From Pseudophaeomoniella oleicola (taxonomy: Eukaryota; Ascomycota; Eurotiomycetes; Phaeomoniellales; Phaeomoniellaceae), in NCBI GenBank assembly GCA_003868215.1, contig QWDQ01000007.1:620001-684000 (forward strand): a stretch of 64,000 nucleotides of DNA. The letters run 5' to 3'. A program made the position numbers and the translations under genes. Position 1 is the stretch's first letter, and the number at the start of each line of letters is the position of its first letter. The notes under the pieces were generated by a model that worked only from the letters and a program-made list of their open reading frames with translations, was not told where the DNA came from and searched no databases. Shown piece by piece: positions 10,519 to 25,900 of the stretch.

Positions 10519-12567
10519 TCACAGCCCTTTGAACCTCGCCCATCCATCTGCTGCAGTGCCATGATGCTGACTCCTTCCCTCTTCAGCGACCTTGCCACTA
10601 ACGTCTCTCCTTCTCCCCATACCCTTGCCGAACTCTGGTCCCAACCCACCATAAGGCCCAGCATAATCGTACCCGCTGTTGGATACGACTCTCCCTTTTC
10701 CGTCTATATCCGTTTTGTTCTCGCTTCCGTGGTCGTTATAGTAGCCGTCATCACGATAAGGCGATAAGTTGATCATGCGGCCGATGTCAGTTTCATTATC
10801 GTCATCCGAATCGTAGTGGTAATACTCTGGGTGTTCTCTTACAGCTCTGGGTGGGACGAGAGCTTCATAACCACCGCCAGCGGTGGATCTGGAATACACG
10901 CTTGCAGAATCAGCAACGGTGTTGCTGTCCGCACCCGACCGATCTGATTTAGAGGACCGGGTGCTCTTTACACGAGATAAATTCAAAACTTCGCCGTAAT
11001 ATTTGCCTTTCGTGCCTGTGCCAACGAAAGAGGATGGACGTTTGACATTCAATGGTCTGACTTCTTGCACAGCTTGCTGCTGGGAGGTGTACTTTGGTTC
11101 AGGGAGGTTGACGTCTGCGTCGGAAAGCGCTATTCGGCGGGGTCCAGCTGGAGCTGGAGATGGATGTGTAGTCTTCTCAGGATCAGGAGAGTATATGGAC
11201 GGGGATGAAGGGTTCATTACCAGAGGGCTCACGATGCCTTGTGGCGGCCTTGGCGTTGAAAGATCGCGATCGAAGTCATAGAGTCTGCTCTTTCGGTCGG
11301 GAGTCAAGGTCGAGGCCGGACCTTGGGTAGGAACAGACACATACTCATTCTTACCTTGAAGTTGTCGCTTATTTTCGGGGGAGTTAGAGTACCATTCCCT
11401 GATATCGATGGGGTCATGAAGCTCTTCTGTCTTATGTGGACCTACAGGAGAGGTCGGCTGGCAATTTTCATCGCTCTCTGGGGCCGATGGAAGCGAAGAA
11501 GGGTTGACCCAAGGAGCCCCCGTTTGGGTCGAATGCATTGCCTGATGCGGTGCCGGACGAGCAGATGATGGTCTCGACGACGGGTTGTTGTTCGATGATG
11601 GAGGCCTGCTGAAATCAGCCCGGGGGCGTGTGAACTGTTTTTCATGGTTGTAGAAGACCCCACCATTCACGGTCACATCTGGCCTTGACGCGCGAAACGA
11701 GGCATTCGAGTTCTGATACATTTGGTTTTGGGCAGAAGCATCGATCCTGGACCCATTCTGTTGTCGATACACACCAACATTCTCTGAAGAACCATTCCTA
11801 GTATGCATGAAAGGGACCGTTCTTGGGGGTGCGATAAGAGGGTCGGTTGATTCGGAGTGCTTATGTCCCTTCGATGATGCAAGAGTCGTTTGGCTCATAT
11901 TTTTGTCTTCGATAGTGAACTCAGACTTATTACGTTTGTGGGGTCTCGCTGTCAAGTTGTCTTCGAGAGGATTCATGTCTGGATGCGTCAGTAAGCCGTT
12001 ACGGATGAGTTCCCAGCTGACTTACCAGGTGGAAGCTTAGCAATCTTTCTGAAGATACTTGCCAGCCATATGCCCACAGCGAGGGAGATGATGTGAAGTG
12101 CAGCGAGGGCAGTGCTAACAATGAATGTAGCGAAAACAATATCATAAGCTGCAATCCTCCCGCCAAACAATGTGTCCCATCCATACTGGCCTGTCGTATA
12201 TTGAATGCGACATAATATTGCCGTAAAAGCAAGGAATGGGATCAGGCCTGTGTCAATGGTTGCCGAAAATAGCCAATAGCTGGCTGAGGAACCTGGAGTC
12301 CGCCCAGTTGCCGAGTGGCAGAGATGATAGACGCCGTATACACCGTGGAGTATCCCAACAACAGGCTACCGTGCGTTAGCCACGAACTCTTGTGGTACCA
12401 ATATTTGTTCTTACTGCAATTTTGATGATCCATGACACGGATCCTGCTGTCTTGGTGATCGTAATGACGCAGAAAAGCAATCCACATGTACCAAGTAATT
12501 GGATTATGCGCAGGAAGAGTTGGAAGCCGCGCAAGCGCTTCACTTTAGGCTTCGTGCTCGGGCTCAT
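10519..12567 (-). CDS. Fungal four-TM membrane protein with long disordered C-terminal tail
   Basis: Three exons in transcript order: 12567-12415, 12365-12026 and 11978-10519. Introns of 49 and 47 nt have GTAAGA/GTAAGT donors, GCTAACG/CTGAC branch sites and TAG/CAG acceptors. The joined frame gives 650 residues. The first 160 residues hold four hydrophobic segments (about 14-38, 52-68, 80-104, 127-160), an arrangement like MARVEL-type proteins. The remaining 490 residues are hydrophilic, rich in Ser, Pro, Asn and Gly with many RPxS-type sites, so the tail is probably cytoplasmic and phosphorylated. I do not recognise a characterised homologue and assign no function. The start ATG is the first in frame, and the first span begins about 13 residues later. 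Confidence 0.78.
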
Positions 12568-15500
12568 CGGTTCGACATTTTTTAGTCCGTATGGGATGAT
12601 AAGATACTATGGCTGTCAGCTCAACCATAGGCGTCAGGTCAGTGCGAGACTGACCGAGTCTGGGTGTTTGTTGAAATCTATCAATGGCCCATCCCTCTTC
12701 GTCTTTGGGATTGAAGGAGTCCAGCTAGCTTCAGATGCTGCGCGAGGATTGAACGGTTTGTTTGTCGGGCTACTCAAGGAATACTGGGACGGCGAATCAT
12801 ACAGAAAAGGAGGGTGAACACCCATTTTGGTAACTTTCTAGCAACCCTATACGTAGGAATGCGCACTGGTAGAACCACCGGGCGACAGTGAAGAATTCTG
12901 GGAGATAACGGCTGGGAACGAGGTGATCCATAGTCGGTATTGAATGGCGTGGTTGAATGCCAGATCTAGAGTGCCACTTAAGGTATTGTTTACGTTGTCC
13001 CAGCAACGATGATCAGGGTTTCTGGAGAAAGCACCTGATAATCCCCACATCATCCAAAGCCTCTCTACACGTACCTCAAGGCACCTCAGTAACCGACTAT
13101 CGCATATGTAGCGAACGGATTTTGCACAGCGTCCTTCACCCTAGTTGCATGATACCCTTCATCCGATCATTGATGACTTGAGGTGTAGGTACCCCGACTC
13201 ATGATGTACAATTTAGCGGCTGGTGGTGTGTGGATACAAATAGGAAGGAACCTAGGAGGTTCTACATAGTCGGTGAATCGGTACTTACGAGTCGCACCTT
13301 CCTTTGGTTGCACCAAATAGTAATGACGCCACACATCACGGTCAAATGCGGCTGCATCTCTCTGTATGCATATGAGGTATCGAGCAATTTATGTGCTACT
13401 GTAGATCTCCAGAGAACGCGGTGGCATACCTAGTATCGAAAGAATCTGGCGATGGAAATCAAATGAAGGCGGGTTGAGTGTTGGATATTTGAACATCCAA
13501 GTGTAATATAATTATGACGCAGGGCCCTCTATCCGCCCAAGCTACAGCTTCACGTGCCTCATCAGAGACATTACTCGACAATCCACAAATTACAGCTTTT
13601 ACAGTTCTGCATGTTACGGTATTCCCCAGGGTTTCAGCTGCATCTGGGAGTATTGGCAGCTGAGGTGACTACCTACCTACCTTAAACTTACCTTTCGTTC
13701 CGTGCCGTCAACTATTGTTGCGTGTTACAAACTATTGTTGCGTGTTACAGAGCATCATACTGTCAAGCAATCTGTCAACTCTCAGAGACTTCCACGCCAC
13801 CAATACAACTGCATAGTAGGTATCATGTCAACCCAATATGCAATATCTTTCTGGGATACTGGACCACTAGTCACGAAATGGGCACAATGATATGTATCGC
13901 CCACTTTGTACGATTCTGAAATACATCGGGGAGATCAACGGATAGCCACGGAGCACCATTGGGCCTTCGTTGCTCCTTCAAAAGGCAACGGTTTGCTCTA
14001 CTGACTGAGTTTCGACACCCAATTCGATCGTTGCCGTACATTAGTACTTTGATTGCATCCACAATGTACGCCTCAATCATTGTAGATGCCTAGAGTGCTT
14101 TTCTAGATTCAATGACTTGCCACCGACGAGATCGCTGGCAAGAAATGATTTCCCTGTCCTTCTTTTGACGGCAGTTGCAGATGGAACCCCCTGACGATGT
14201 GTCGATCCCAATTGGTGAGCGAGCACATATCGTAGTACAAACAAATCACCTCCATACACTGCTAGTGCTAAGATCAACATGTGTTTCCAAACATCAATAT
14301 CATAAAGACCCTTTCTCAAATAATGAGATCTGTGAGTAGAGACTGCTCACGGCACACGGCGATATATATGGCGCGGCCGATTACTGTCCATACCTTCTCG
14401 TAGCAGTCAATATGAGGGAGGCCAGTGAAGCGCCCAGGACATGCGTGGAACCGTGGTGCAGTTCATGTGGATATCAAAAGGCCTCGAACGTGCAGATCAC
14501 GTTGATACCCAACCTTTGGATCGCCTTTTGATTGTTGAAAGCCTAACATGCTATCAAGAGGGCCGAAAAAGAGCATATGTATGCAAACATCCGATCGTTG
14601 CAAACGATCATCAGGTTATAACAGCCGTTTGTGAATATGTGATGTGAACAGCGTGAAGGTGTTCTCGTTAGGCGGCAGCTTTGATCGTGTGGCGGTAGTA
14701 CCATATGCCAGTGATAAGATGTGTGGTGAACCAGGAGATCTCCGGCAGTCCTGCTGTATCGTGCGTCCAAATTGAATAAATGCACAGAGCAGCATGTGTG
14801 ACAGGCACGATACGCAGTACGTAGTAGTGCTCCTCTATGGGTCGCCTTGGTGCTGTACGCCTTGAGCTGGGACCACATCCGATTTGTGAATGGTAAGTTA
14901 TGGAGATGTCTGGCCAAGACCCAAACCAATTCGAATATTAAATTCCATTGTTGGCCAACAGGAAACCCGGTCAGCGCTTGTGCTTTGAACTGTAAGATCT
15001 GAACCCACCGAACTGGGTAAGGTCTACGAAGTCGTGCCAGTGTCCTGCTCCAGGACAGAGTTCCGTAACAGCCAGTAAGTGTGACAGACCTAGATGTCGG
15101 ATTGTGGGTTCCGTCACAGATGCCCAGTGACCAAGGGACTGTTGCATACACATATCCTCCTTGCCAAGTAGGTAGGAAAGTAACAATAAAATCTATCAGG
15201 TTGAGCGTCATACCATGGACTTGATGTTACCTCCCTAGTGAACCGCCAAAAATCTAGAGAATGCGTCACCGGAATCTCTTTGGCTGGGGATGCTCTATTT
15301 AGCGGTACCGCCTTGTTTTCGTGATACGCATGATGTTCAATCCGGTATCATGCTAACCGCGTGTAGTACACTGTGGATAGTATAGTTTCCCCTTTAGGGA
15401 ATACAGGGATACTTCGTCCGATTTCGCTCTAAATGGTGGCGGTACTGTTTTGTATTTCCTTCACAACTGGTGCCAAAAGCTCATTACATGTGACAAGGTT

Positions 15501-18500
15501 GGATGTCGGAGTCAGAGGTTGAGCATTATTCGCATGGGCTGTATGATAGAGATCAGATGAGGCAGTTCAAAGCAATCATGAGATTAAGGTATGTTCATGA
15601 GCTAGAGTATTAGGCATGAAACCCATCCGGAGTGTAACATAAAAGTCTTATGTAAAGAATTATAATTTGAGTCGTGATGTTTCTGTAGAAGTCCCGGCCA
15701 AATGTGTTATGAATTGATATTCTACAGTAATAGATGTAATGGCCTTTGAACAGTATTGCTTGTCCCGATGATCTGATATCATACCATGAACGGATTCCCT
15801 GACAGCCAAGGCCACGGTGTACTTATTATTTCCATTTGTATTGTCGGTAATTGTGCTTGAACCGTGATCAGCGCCTGAAGTTGGCATGCTTTTCTGGTGT
15901 CTTCATCCTACAGTATCTCGACTGAGCTCCGACCACTTTTTAAACCTCATCAGTGGGTTTGCTACTCTTGTCTATTTGTTCAGGTGGCACCAATAACGAA
16001 CGGCTTGACGGGTTCTCATGTTAGGTGGGAAGTGATTACACGCGGCACCGTAGCCTACGAGGTCTTCCACAGTAGTAGGCCCGTATACTACATGTGATTA
16101 TGATCATGGATTAGCCACAGCCGCCATGATACAGTTTCTTGCTGGGAGTAGGGTTACCCAATCATCTTTATTCTTGGTAAACAGCCTTGCCGCTTCCAGG
16201 TGAGCAGGGAAATTGCACAGAGCTTCTGGGACGAAATAGCATATACGCCAATAAGACAACGCGCAGGCCTTTTTTAATTCGCAATCCATGATTCGTGATA
16301 GTCTTGAGGAAAGGGAGTTGCGTTCAAAGTGAACGGAGACGGCGGCTTGTGTTTGAACGTTGACAACCAAGTTACGGACCCTTTCCAATAGGTTTCCATG
16401 TTGCTTCTCGAAGCTCAAACTTGGCCAAAGCGAAGCGGCCCCTGTCTCGCCTAAGGCTTGGGTCACGCTTTTGACAGGTCGGTACCTACCCTACAGTGAT
16501 GCGAATTAGACGTCTGCCCCATGGCGAACATGCTCATTACAATAAAACTCACAGTAAGGTGCCTAGCTAGGTAGGTAGTCTCAGACGCCCGGATACTGAC
16601 TACCTATAATCACGTTCATGTGATGACAATTCGAAACAGCATTACACTCCAAACTGATAAAGTCTGTAGTGCGACATGAGAAAGCATGTTCCTACGTTAA
16701 ATTATGTAGACCCCTTTTTGCTTAGCAGTCCACTTCAGCAAATTCAAGCCTTCCATGGGCCATGCAGCCGAATCACACCAATGGATGGAGCCATCTGTGG
16801 AAGCATAATGGAAGCGGCAGAAGGAAGCATTGATGATGCTTTACATGGATGACTCAATGGCTACTGTTACGGTGTCGGCAAACACTTCGGATTACCGGTA
16901 ACGTTATCGTGAAATTACCTCCCACCTTCCTATATGCTCACCAAGCCATCGCATCTGCACTAAGCTGTTCAAACATAATACAGTCTGTCACCATCAGATT
17001 TCACGAGAAGCCGTAATTCGAGAGACATCAATGTCGTAGTCCTCATGACTGGCAAGCTGAGTACCACATATGTACCATGTACAGTACGTAGTCAGCATCT
17101 TCCCGGATTGATTGGTGAAGGCAGCATGGGTCCATGGTTTCCCTTCCCTGGCCTTACCTTTACATGAGGTAGTAATTACAGGGGCTGGGTTTGACCATCG
17201 GGGAAGACCCTACCTATTACCTAGATGCCTAAGGTAGGTATAACGTAGTAGTATCTTGAGTTGGATTGAAACAAGCTAAGCGATTCAAGCGTGCTTCTGG
17301 AGCCAACGGTTTGTGGATTCCTTTTCAGATCATTTGGGGCCTCAGCTTTTCCTATTTCAAACCCGCTCGCCAGGCATCCCTGCACCCGATCCACCTAATA
17401 CGTGGCACGTGCTATGTACCTTATGTAGGTATGCGGACACTTCAGAAACACCAGATACCCTCTCTATCCTTACCAAGTAGGCATCCCAATTGTTTAGTAA
17501 CATGCCTTCATGATCCTCTCTACTGAGAGACGTCTTCACACAAGTATGTCCCTCAGGCACCTTCCTGAGTAGTGTGCAAAATCACCTACTACCTATGTAT
17601 CTGGTAGTTTCCTATCACCATCAACACGCTGTTGTTTAACAGCCAAAAACCGGTACACCATATATATTGTAATGCAATGCAGCCATTCCCCCCAAATTTG
17701 TCCACGCAGACCACGATCTCAATCTATCCTAGTCTTCTTCAATGGAGACGCGGTGGCCTAGTAATTTCACTTTAGCGTTGAGCCGGCTGTCGATCCTGCT
17801 ACTTCTATCTGCCTCACCTTAGCACAGAAAAGAAAAGGAAGCGTAAAGCGAGGAGAGAAATGGGGAAGAAGGCAACAAGAGAAAAGTAGGTATAATACCG
17901 TACATTATAGTAGGGGAGATAGGCGCTGGCATACCGAGTACCAGCGAATCCATTTACTGCATACCAGGTAGGTAGGCACCTTGTAGTATATCACATGGAC
18001 CTTCAACAACACCAGAGGTGATCACCACGTACCTAAGGTACCTGTATATAATGCCGTGACGTCGGCATAGCATACGTAGTATATCCAGCCTGATTTCACA
18101 AGACGGTTGGGATTGATAATTCGGATGTTAACTTTACCTAATGGTCTGTAAGTTATCCCTGTTGACGTAGATACAGGCCTAGGTGCCTTTTTTCACTCCC
18201 CTCCATTATTAGCATAGGCAAGTCGACCTTCCTAACTCATTATCTGAATCGTAGTCTCGCAAGAGAAGATAATGTAATTACTACCTTATAGGTAGTTACC
18301 TACTTTACTTAAGTATGCTTGAAATTAATGATAGGTAGGCAGAGTGCCTAATCTACCTAAGGCATCTTCTCTTGAATAACCAAATGCGATCCGCATATGG
18401 AGCTCTCCGAAGCTGAGGAGGTCAACGCCATCCCTATATCGCGAAACTTAACTTCAAGCATAGGTACAAAAAGCATCCTTCACAACAGTCGGTTTCTACA

Positions 18501-20476
18501 ACGGTACTAGATTCGATTACCGATGATGATGATATATGCAAGGTAACCATGATGTTGACATCTCAGAAGACGCTACAGCTAAGGGTACGGTAACCCTCTA
18601 ATTATATCTGAATGTAGAAGGTAGACTATTGCTAACCCATACGGTATCATCAGGTACCACCCTACGGCAGATGAAGAGGTACGCTAGCCTGGGCCGTAGT
18701 AACCAAGTTGGGTAACATTAGGGCCTAAGTTTACCAGCTAAGGAATCCGAGTACCATAGCTCAGGTTCCTCCTGTACCCTTGGCCTCCAAGGGACTACTC
18801 CGTACATACGTAGTACTACACCGTAGAGTCGCCAAAGGAATCTCCCCTAAACTTTAAACCTTTAGCTGCTCGGCTGGCAGCAGCTTACTCGGTCTTGGTA
18901 AAGCGACTGGGAGGAGGGCCCTGGTAAAGTTCTTGCAAGCCTGAAGAGGAACGTTGGCACCCGGCCCAAAGCACCAAAAAAAGCCCACGCCAAAATCAAA
19001 AGGGCGCCACTCGCACTACGCACTACGCACCCACAGAACCAGGGGATCGGGAGCAGCGGACATCAAACTGGACTGACCATGACTGAAATCTTTCAAAAAG
19101 GAAATCTTGACAGCTTTGAAAGATCGGCGTTCCCCTGTCCCATGTCTCTAGTTCTTGAATCATCGGGGTGAAAAGAAATAAGACACAAGAAATATTCATA
19201 TGTTGGTCAGAAGCTGGTCTCTGCACCTCACGCCCTAAAGAAGAAGCAAAGCCTCGAGTTGGACTGGGCTTGAGCCGTGTAACAATATTTCTGCTCTACC
19301 TGCCTACCTTACTTTGCCTAGATCTCATCTCACCGGTCCTTTTCGCGTGGTAAAACACCACCATACAAACCTTCAACCTAGAAGTCTTCGTATCTCTTTT
19401 CCCAACGTCATCATAAGGACGGCTCTGCCTATTCGTTTTTGTAAGTCCATGTCCAAGCCAGAAGATAACGCCGGTACACCGCTCAACCAGGGCCTCTATA
19501 CCGCCTTATTGAATCGCTGCAGATACAGCTCGGTACCCCCAGAGACAAGCAAGCTGACAGGCGGTCTGACAGAATACTCTTACCTCCGCTCTTCTTGTAC
19601 TGTTCGAGCCATTCCGACTGCTCGAACGCCTTCACCACTTTCGTCTTTTTCTCTGATCTTATACTCCCAATTAATTGCGCCAAGTTTAATATCCCAGTCA
19701 CAGCGACCTCAACAGGAACTTCACGTTCTCCGACCGTCATTTCGTTGCCGCCAGTTCAGAGAAACAACCCCGTGCAAGTGCACGGCGTTCTAGAGAACGC
19801 AAGAGCTCGGCGCATCTAAGGAGAGTTCCGAAAGCTGCTTTCGCCAGAACCCTCCAGCGATACACACTAGATACTTCCTTGATATCGAGAACACTCATTC
19901 TGGAAACCTTCATACTCCGGCCGTTGAGACTGCCGAACGCCATTCTGACCTAAAAGGTGCTTTCTCAACCGCTGTCGATTCGGCCGAAACTTGGGGTGGC
20001 CAGACGATCTTGCAGTTCAGATACTTAAAGTAATCCCGACGGCATCTCCATTCGGCTGCGTGCTTTTGTGGTGGCATATTGAGCATCACCCCTTGCCTCA
20101 TTCTCGCATTCCTGGGGCAATGCCAATTTAGCGACGCGCAGCACCTCCCTTTTGGCACCCCTTCCAATATCGAAGTCAATCGCTATTTAACCCAAGGTAA
20201 ACTTTCTCTCTCCTCTGTTCAACGAATGTGGATCCTTTCTTCCTCTCCATCACGAAAGCGTTGGATCCACAGGCTATCTATCCATAGGATATACTCATAT
20301 TGTTGCGGTTTCCATTGTGTTAACCGTGTCTTTGGAATTTGCATTGGCCTCGTTTCGGCCTACGCCTTTGATTTGAGTTCAGATCAATGGAGGATCCAAA
20401 CTCTGCCGTGCGAATTCGTTCTTCTGGTAGGGCTGAATGGCTAACTATGATCTGATAGGAGCAACCGAGGTTCGCC
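12568..20476. other. Long gene-free region upstream of the C2H2 factor
   Basis: Nearly 8 kb with no supported gene. ORFs up to 222 codons exist (15211-14543, minus) but have an atypical Trp/Cys/His/Arg-rich composition and no recognisable domain. The region is dotted with CTACCTAC/GGTAGGTA runs (for example near 13670, 15172, 16570, 17220, 17965, 18290, 18335), GTAGTA motifs and a 20-bp tandem duplication at 13711. No transposase, reverse transcriptase or terminal repeats are visible. The last 1-1.3 kb before 20477 (pyrimidine-rich, with short upstream ORFs) is probably a long 5' leader of the zinc-finger gene. Confidence 0.5.
13711..13750. repeat. 20-bp tandem duplication
   Basis: Two adjacent 20-base units beginning ACTATTGTTG and differing only at the last base (A in the first, G in the second). 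This is a recent local duplication in non-coding DNA, with no evidence of function. Confidence 0.9.
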
Positions 20477-21878
<1,402 letters not shown>

Positions 21879-22920
21879 TCCCGGGGTCAGATCAAAATAT
21901 CGTTCTTTCACATGGTTTTTGGGATTTGTTTGTATTTTTGGCCGCTTTCCACACATGAAGATACCCTTTTGCAGCACCTCTGGTTAGGGCTGCCTGTTGT
22001 GTTGATTTACATTTCCTTCTGATCAAATTGCATTGTCTGGCTCATTGGGGGTCACCCGATTTCCTTTGTTCAAACAGCATTATATGCATGGCGTTATCAC
22101 TTAATCCAAGGTACAATCGTTACTCACCCTTTTCTTTACTGTCAGAGTTGTAGGAGAAGAAATTGTCGACAGCTAAGACTGTTTTCTGGCTTACTGGAGA
22201 GTACACACCCAAAATACAAGATCAAGCAAAGTGGGAGAAGCGAAATTACCGTGATAATCGTGGAGAGAACAGCAATGAAAAAACAAGAATTGAATTGGAC
22301 GATAAACCATTTCTTATGATCATTTTGTACGCGATTCGAAGCAAGGAATGACATTTCTCCCGAACAGGTTTAAACTGATCATCCATATGCATACAATATA
22401 AAATGCAAGGGGGAAGAAAGTCACAGGTTATCATAACGGGTTTAAATAATGTGGCTTGGATCTATCTCCATTACCAAATTATTTATACCACATACATCAT
22501 CGAGTGTTTTTGGCTGCGCCCCGCGGCGCTTTTCGAGCCAACACTGATGTGCCATGAAGCAAAGAATTCGCAAAGAATTCGCACAGTGTGTGCCTGTGTG
22601 GTGAACATGACCAATCCGGGACCGGTTTCAAACCACTTTAGGGAGCTTTGAGGTAACTTATATAACAGTAAATATATTACGTGGGATAGAGTAGGTTTGG
22701 TAAGAAGACAATGAAAAGATAGGGTCGTGAGTTATATACCTAGGTAAAACACCTATCCTTTCTTCCATTCGTTACAGTATCCGCGTCGTGATTCACGATA
22801 TGTCTTTGATACATTGAGCTTAATGAAAGGCAAAGACAGTGAATAACGCGCAGTTTGATTCGTTGTAAAGGGTATGATAGAAAGAGAAAGAGAAGAGTGA
22901 TATCTCAAACTTCGACCTTT
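21879..22920. other. Intergenic region between convergent C2H2 and nitrite reductase genes
   Basis: Two 3' ends, AT-rich. It contains the palindrome TACCTAGGTA at 22737-22746 and an 11-bp direct duplication of GCAAAGAATTC near 22558-22580. No supported gene. Confidence 0.45.
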
Positions 22921-25900
22921 CTACCAGTCCAACCTCTTCTCCGCAGCGACACCGACGCTCCTAACGCCTCCGGCGCTCATAGTTCCGATCTTGGCGCCGT
23001 GCCTGCCTATACGAAGGCCTTTGTTCAGCTTCAGCTTCTGGTCTAAAGATGCAAAGGGATCCGCAGACTCCTCCTTCTTGACCGCCCAGCGTTGGGTGCC
23101 GAGGAGGGCATCGAGCTCGTCCACGGGTGGGAGTTTCAGGTAGATCATGCCGTCGTCGCGGGCTTCAACGGGGAACGTCGCGATTGACACGGTACTGTCA
23201 TTGGAGCAGGAGCCTGGGCCGGATTGGGAGGTGGAGGTTGATGGATCGGGAGGAGAGGGAGTTGTCCCAGAAGAGGTGTCGTTCAGTTGGTAGTTGCGTT
23301 TGTGGAAGGGGCAGGAGATGAAGAGTTTGGTTTCTTTACAATCGGGCGTTGGAAGAGTCTCACCCAGAAGGCCGTCAGAGAGGGCAAAGGCCCGTTTGTG
23401 AGGGCACATTTGCTGTGAGGCGTAGTATTTGCCGCGGATTCGGTAGATGGCTAGCTGCGTGTCACCGCGCTTGACCGAGAGGGAACCGCCAGATGGGCCT
23501 TCGACGAAACGACTTTCTTCGATGATCGGTTGCCAGGTCAACGAGGACCATTTGTGATTCTTAAAGTCAACAGTGGCGGAATCTTTGGCCCAGTATGCAG
23601 GGCGCATTTGCCCTCGTTCCTCGACTTTCTCAATAGCTGGTTCGATACTTTCGGTAGTGTTGCCAAACTGCTGAAATGCCTTCCGTCGCTCTGGATCATT
23701 AATGACTTCGGTCCACTCACAATAAAATGTGCCGATTAGCTCCTGCATTTGCTTTTCCAATTCGGCGCATATACCCAACCGGTCTTCAAGAACGACCTCG
23801 CGTAAGTATTGGATACCGCCTGGGAGCTGCTCAAGCCAACGCGCAGTGCGTTGTAAGCGGTCCGCCGTGCGCATGTAAAACATTAAGTAGCGGTCGAGTA
23901 TTGGTATCACATCGTCAGGAGGAACATCTTTGGCAAGGAGTTCAGAATGTCTGGGTGTTGCGCCGCCGTTGCCGCCGACAAAAACGTTGAAGCCTTTGTC
24001 CGTGGCAATGAGACCAAAGTCCTTATTTTGAGCTTCTGCACATTCACGGACACACCCGGAAACACCACCTTTGATTTTATGTGGTGCTCGAATGGATTTG
24101 TACCGTTCTTCCAGACGGACGGCCATACCCACTGAGTCGCCTATGCCAAAGCGACACCAGGTCGTGCCGACACAGGACTTGACAGTGCGCAGGGACTTGG
24201 CATAGGCATGACCAGATTCCATGCCAGCGTTGATGAGCTCAGTCCAGATGTTGATAAGGTCTTGCTTTTTGGCGCCAAACATATCAATGCGTTGTCCACC
24301 AGTGATCTTACAGTAAAGGTTGTATTTCTTGGCAACAGTTCCAATGGCGATGAGCCTGTCCGGAGTGATCTCGCCTCCAGCGATACGGGGAATCACGGAG
24401 AAAGTACCGTTTCGCTGGATGTTTCCCAGGAAGCGGTCATTCGTATCTTGAAGCGAATGAAGTGGTTTGGACATGACATGTTTGTTGAAGAGAGAGGAGA
24501 GAATTGAAGCAACGGTCGGTTTGCAGACTTCACACCCCAAAGAGGTCTTTTCTTTGCCTGCTTCCTCCATGACTTGTCGGAAGTCTTGTAGTTTTTTGAC
24601 ATAGATGATATTAAACAAATCGGCTCGAGAATAAGCAAAATGGGGGCAGAGGTGATTCAGAACCTCATTGCCCATTGATTTCATGGTCTTGTTGAATATT
24701 GACTGCACAAGTGGAATGCAACCACCGCAGCCAGTACCAGCCTTGGTGCAGGATTTGACGTCTCCGAGCGACTTGCAGGTGCCATCCTTGACCTTGTTAA
24801 CAACGTCGCCTTTGGAAACATTGTGACAGGAACAGATCTGGGTGTCATCCTCAAGGTCGGCGCCATCATCTTCGCCTTCCTTTTTTGCGCCAAGAATAAG
24901 TTCACTCGGGGGAATCTCCAGTGGTTTCTGATTCTTGACCATAGGGACGAGCTTGACATAATCTTTCGTGTCGCCGATCATCATACCCCCAAGAAGGTAT
25001 TTCCCGTCAAGAGTGAACAGGTACTTCTTGTAGATGGCTTGAAACGGATCTTTGTAAGAAAGAGCCTTGACCGGGGGTGGAGGAGGACCATTGGTAAGCT
25101 TTTGGATCTTGTCTTCCTTGATCTCTCCATGCTTACCATGCTTCCGCACCGGCAACTGTTTCGGCCCATCTCTGTCAGCAAAGAAATCTCCAAAACTGGC
25201 GACTTCGACACCGAGTAGTTTGAGTTTCGTACTCAGGTCTGGAGCCTTGAATTTCCTTGGTGTGTGAACCTTGGCTTGGGTCAGATTAAATGACAACACA
25301 TCCGCCATCTCGATTCCAGGAGCGATGAGGCCGAATGTCTGATTCTCCCAGCTTGCACATTCACCGATAGCGTAGATATCTTTGGAGCTTGTTTCCAGAT
25401 TCTCGTCCACGATCATCCCGCCACCACGATCAGCGACCCTGATTCCAACCTTCCTGGCCAACTCGTCACGAGCTCTGATGCCAATGGCAAACATAAGGCA
25501 GGTACAATCCATTCTCTCACCGTCTTCAAAAACGACTCCCTTGACGTGGTTGGTCTCACTAACTTCGATCTTTCCGACTCTCTTGCTGAGCATCACATCA
25601 AGGCCAAGATTTCTGACCAATTCCACGACCATCGAGCCTGCATCACCGTCAAGCTGTCTTGAAAGCACCCATCGATTTCGCTCGATGAGTTTGACGTTCT
25701 CGAAGTCTTCGAGATCCATCATCGCCTTTGCAGCTTCTAAGCCGAGAAGACCACCCCCAACAACGGCACCCGTAGTACCCTTCACCGTCTTTGAGAACTC
25801 AATCAGCTTTTGAAGGTCGTCTATTGTTCTATACACGAAAACACCCTTGGCATCATGTCCTGGGGTATGACGGGGAAGGAGAGCATCTGAGCCTGTTGCG

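Noticed and set aside
14543-15211. Open frame of 222 codons on the minus strand in the long gap
   Set aside because: It starts with ATG but is rich in Trp, Cys, His and Arg with no domain, no nearby exon partners and no codon bias. It is more likely a chance ORF.
17745-17815. tRNA-like A-box (TGGCCTAGTAATT) in the long gap
   Set aside because: No B box (GGTTCGANTCC) at the right spacing and no cloverleaf arms could be drawn.
12568-20476. Possible transposon filling the long gap
   Set aside because: I found no transposase, integrase or reverse-transcriptase-like frames, no terminal inverted repeats and no target-site duplications.
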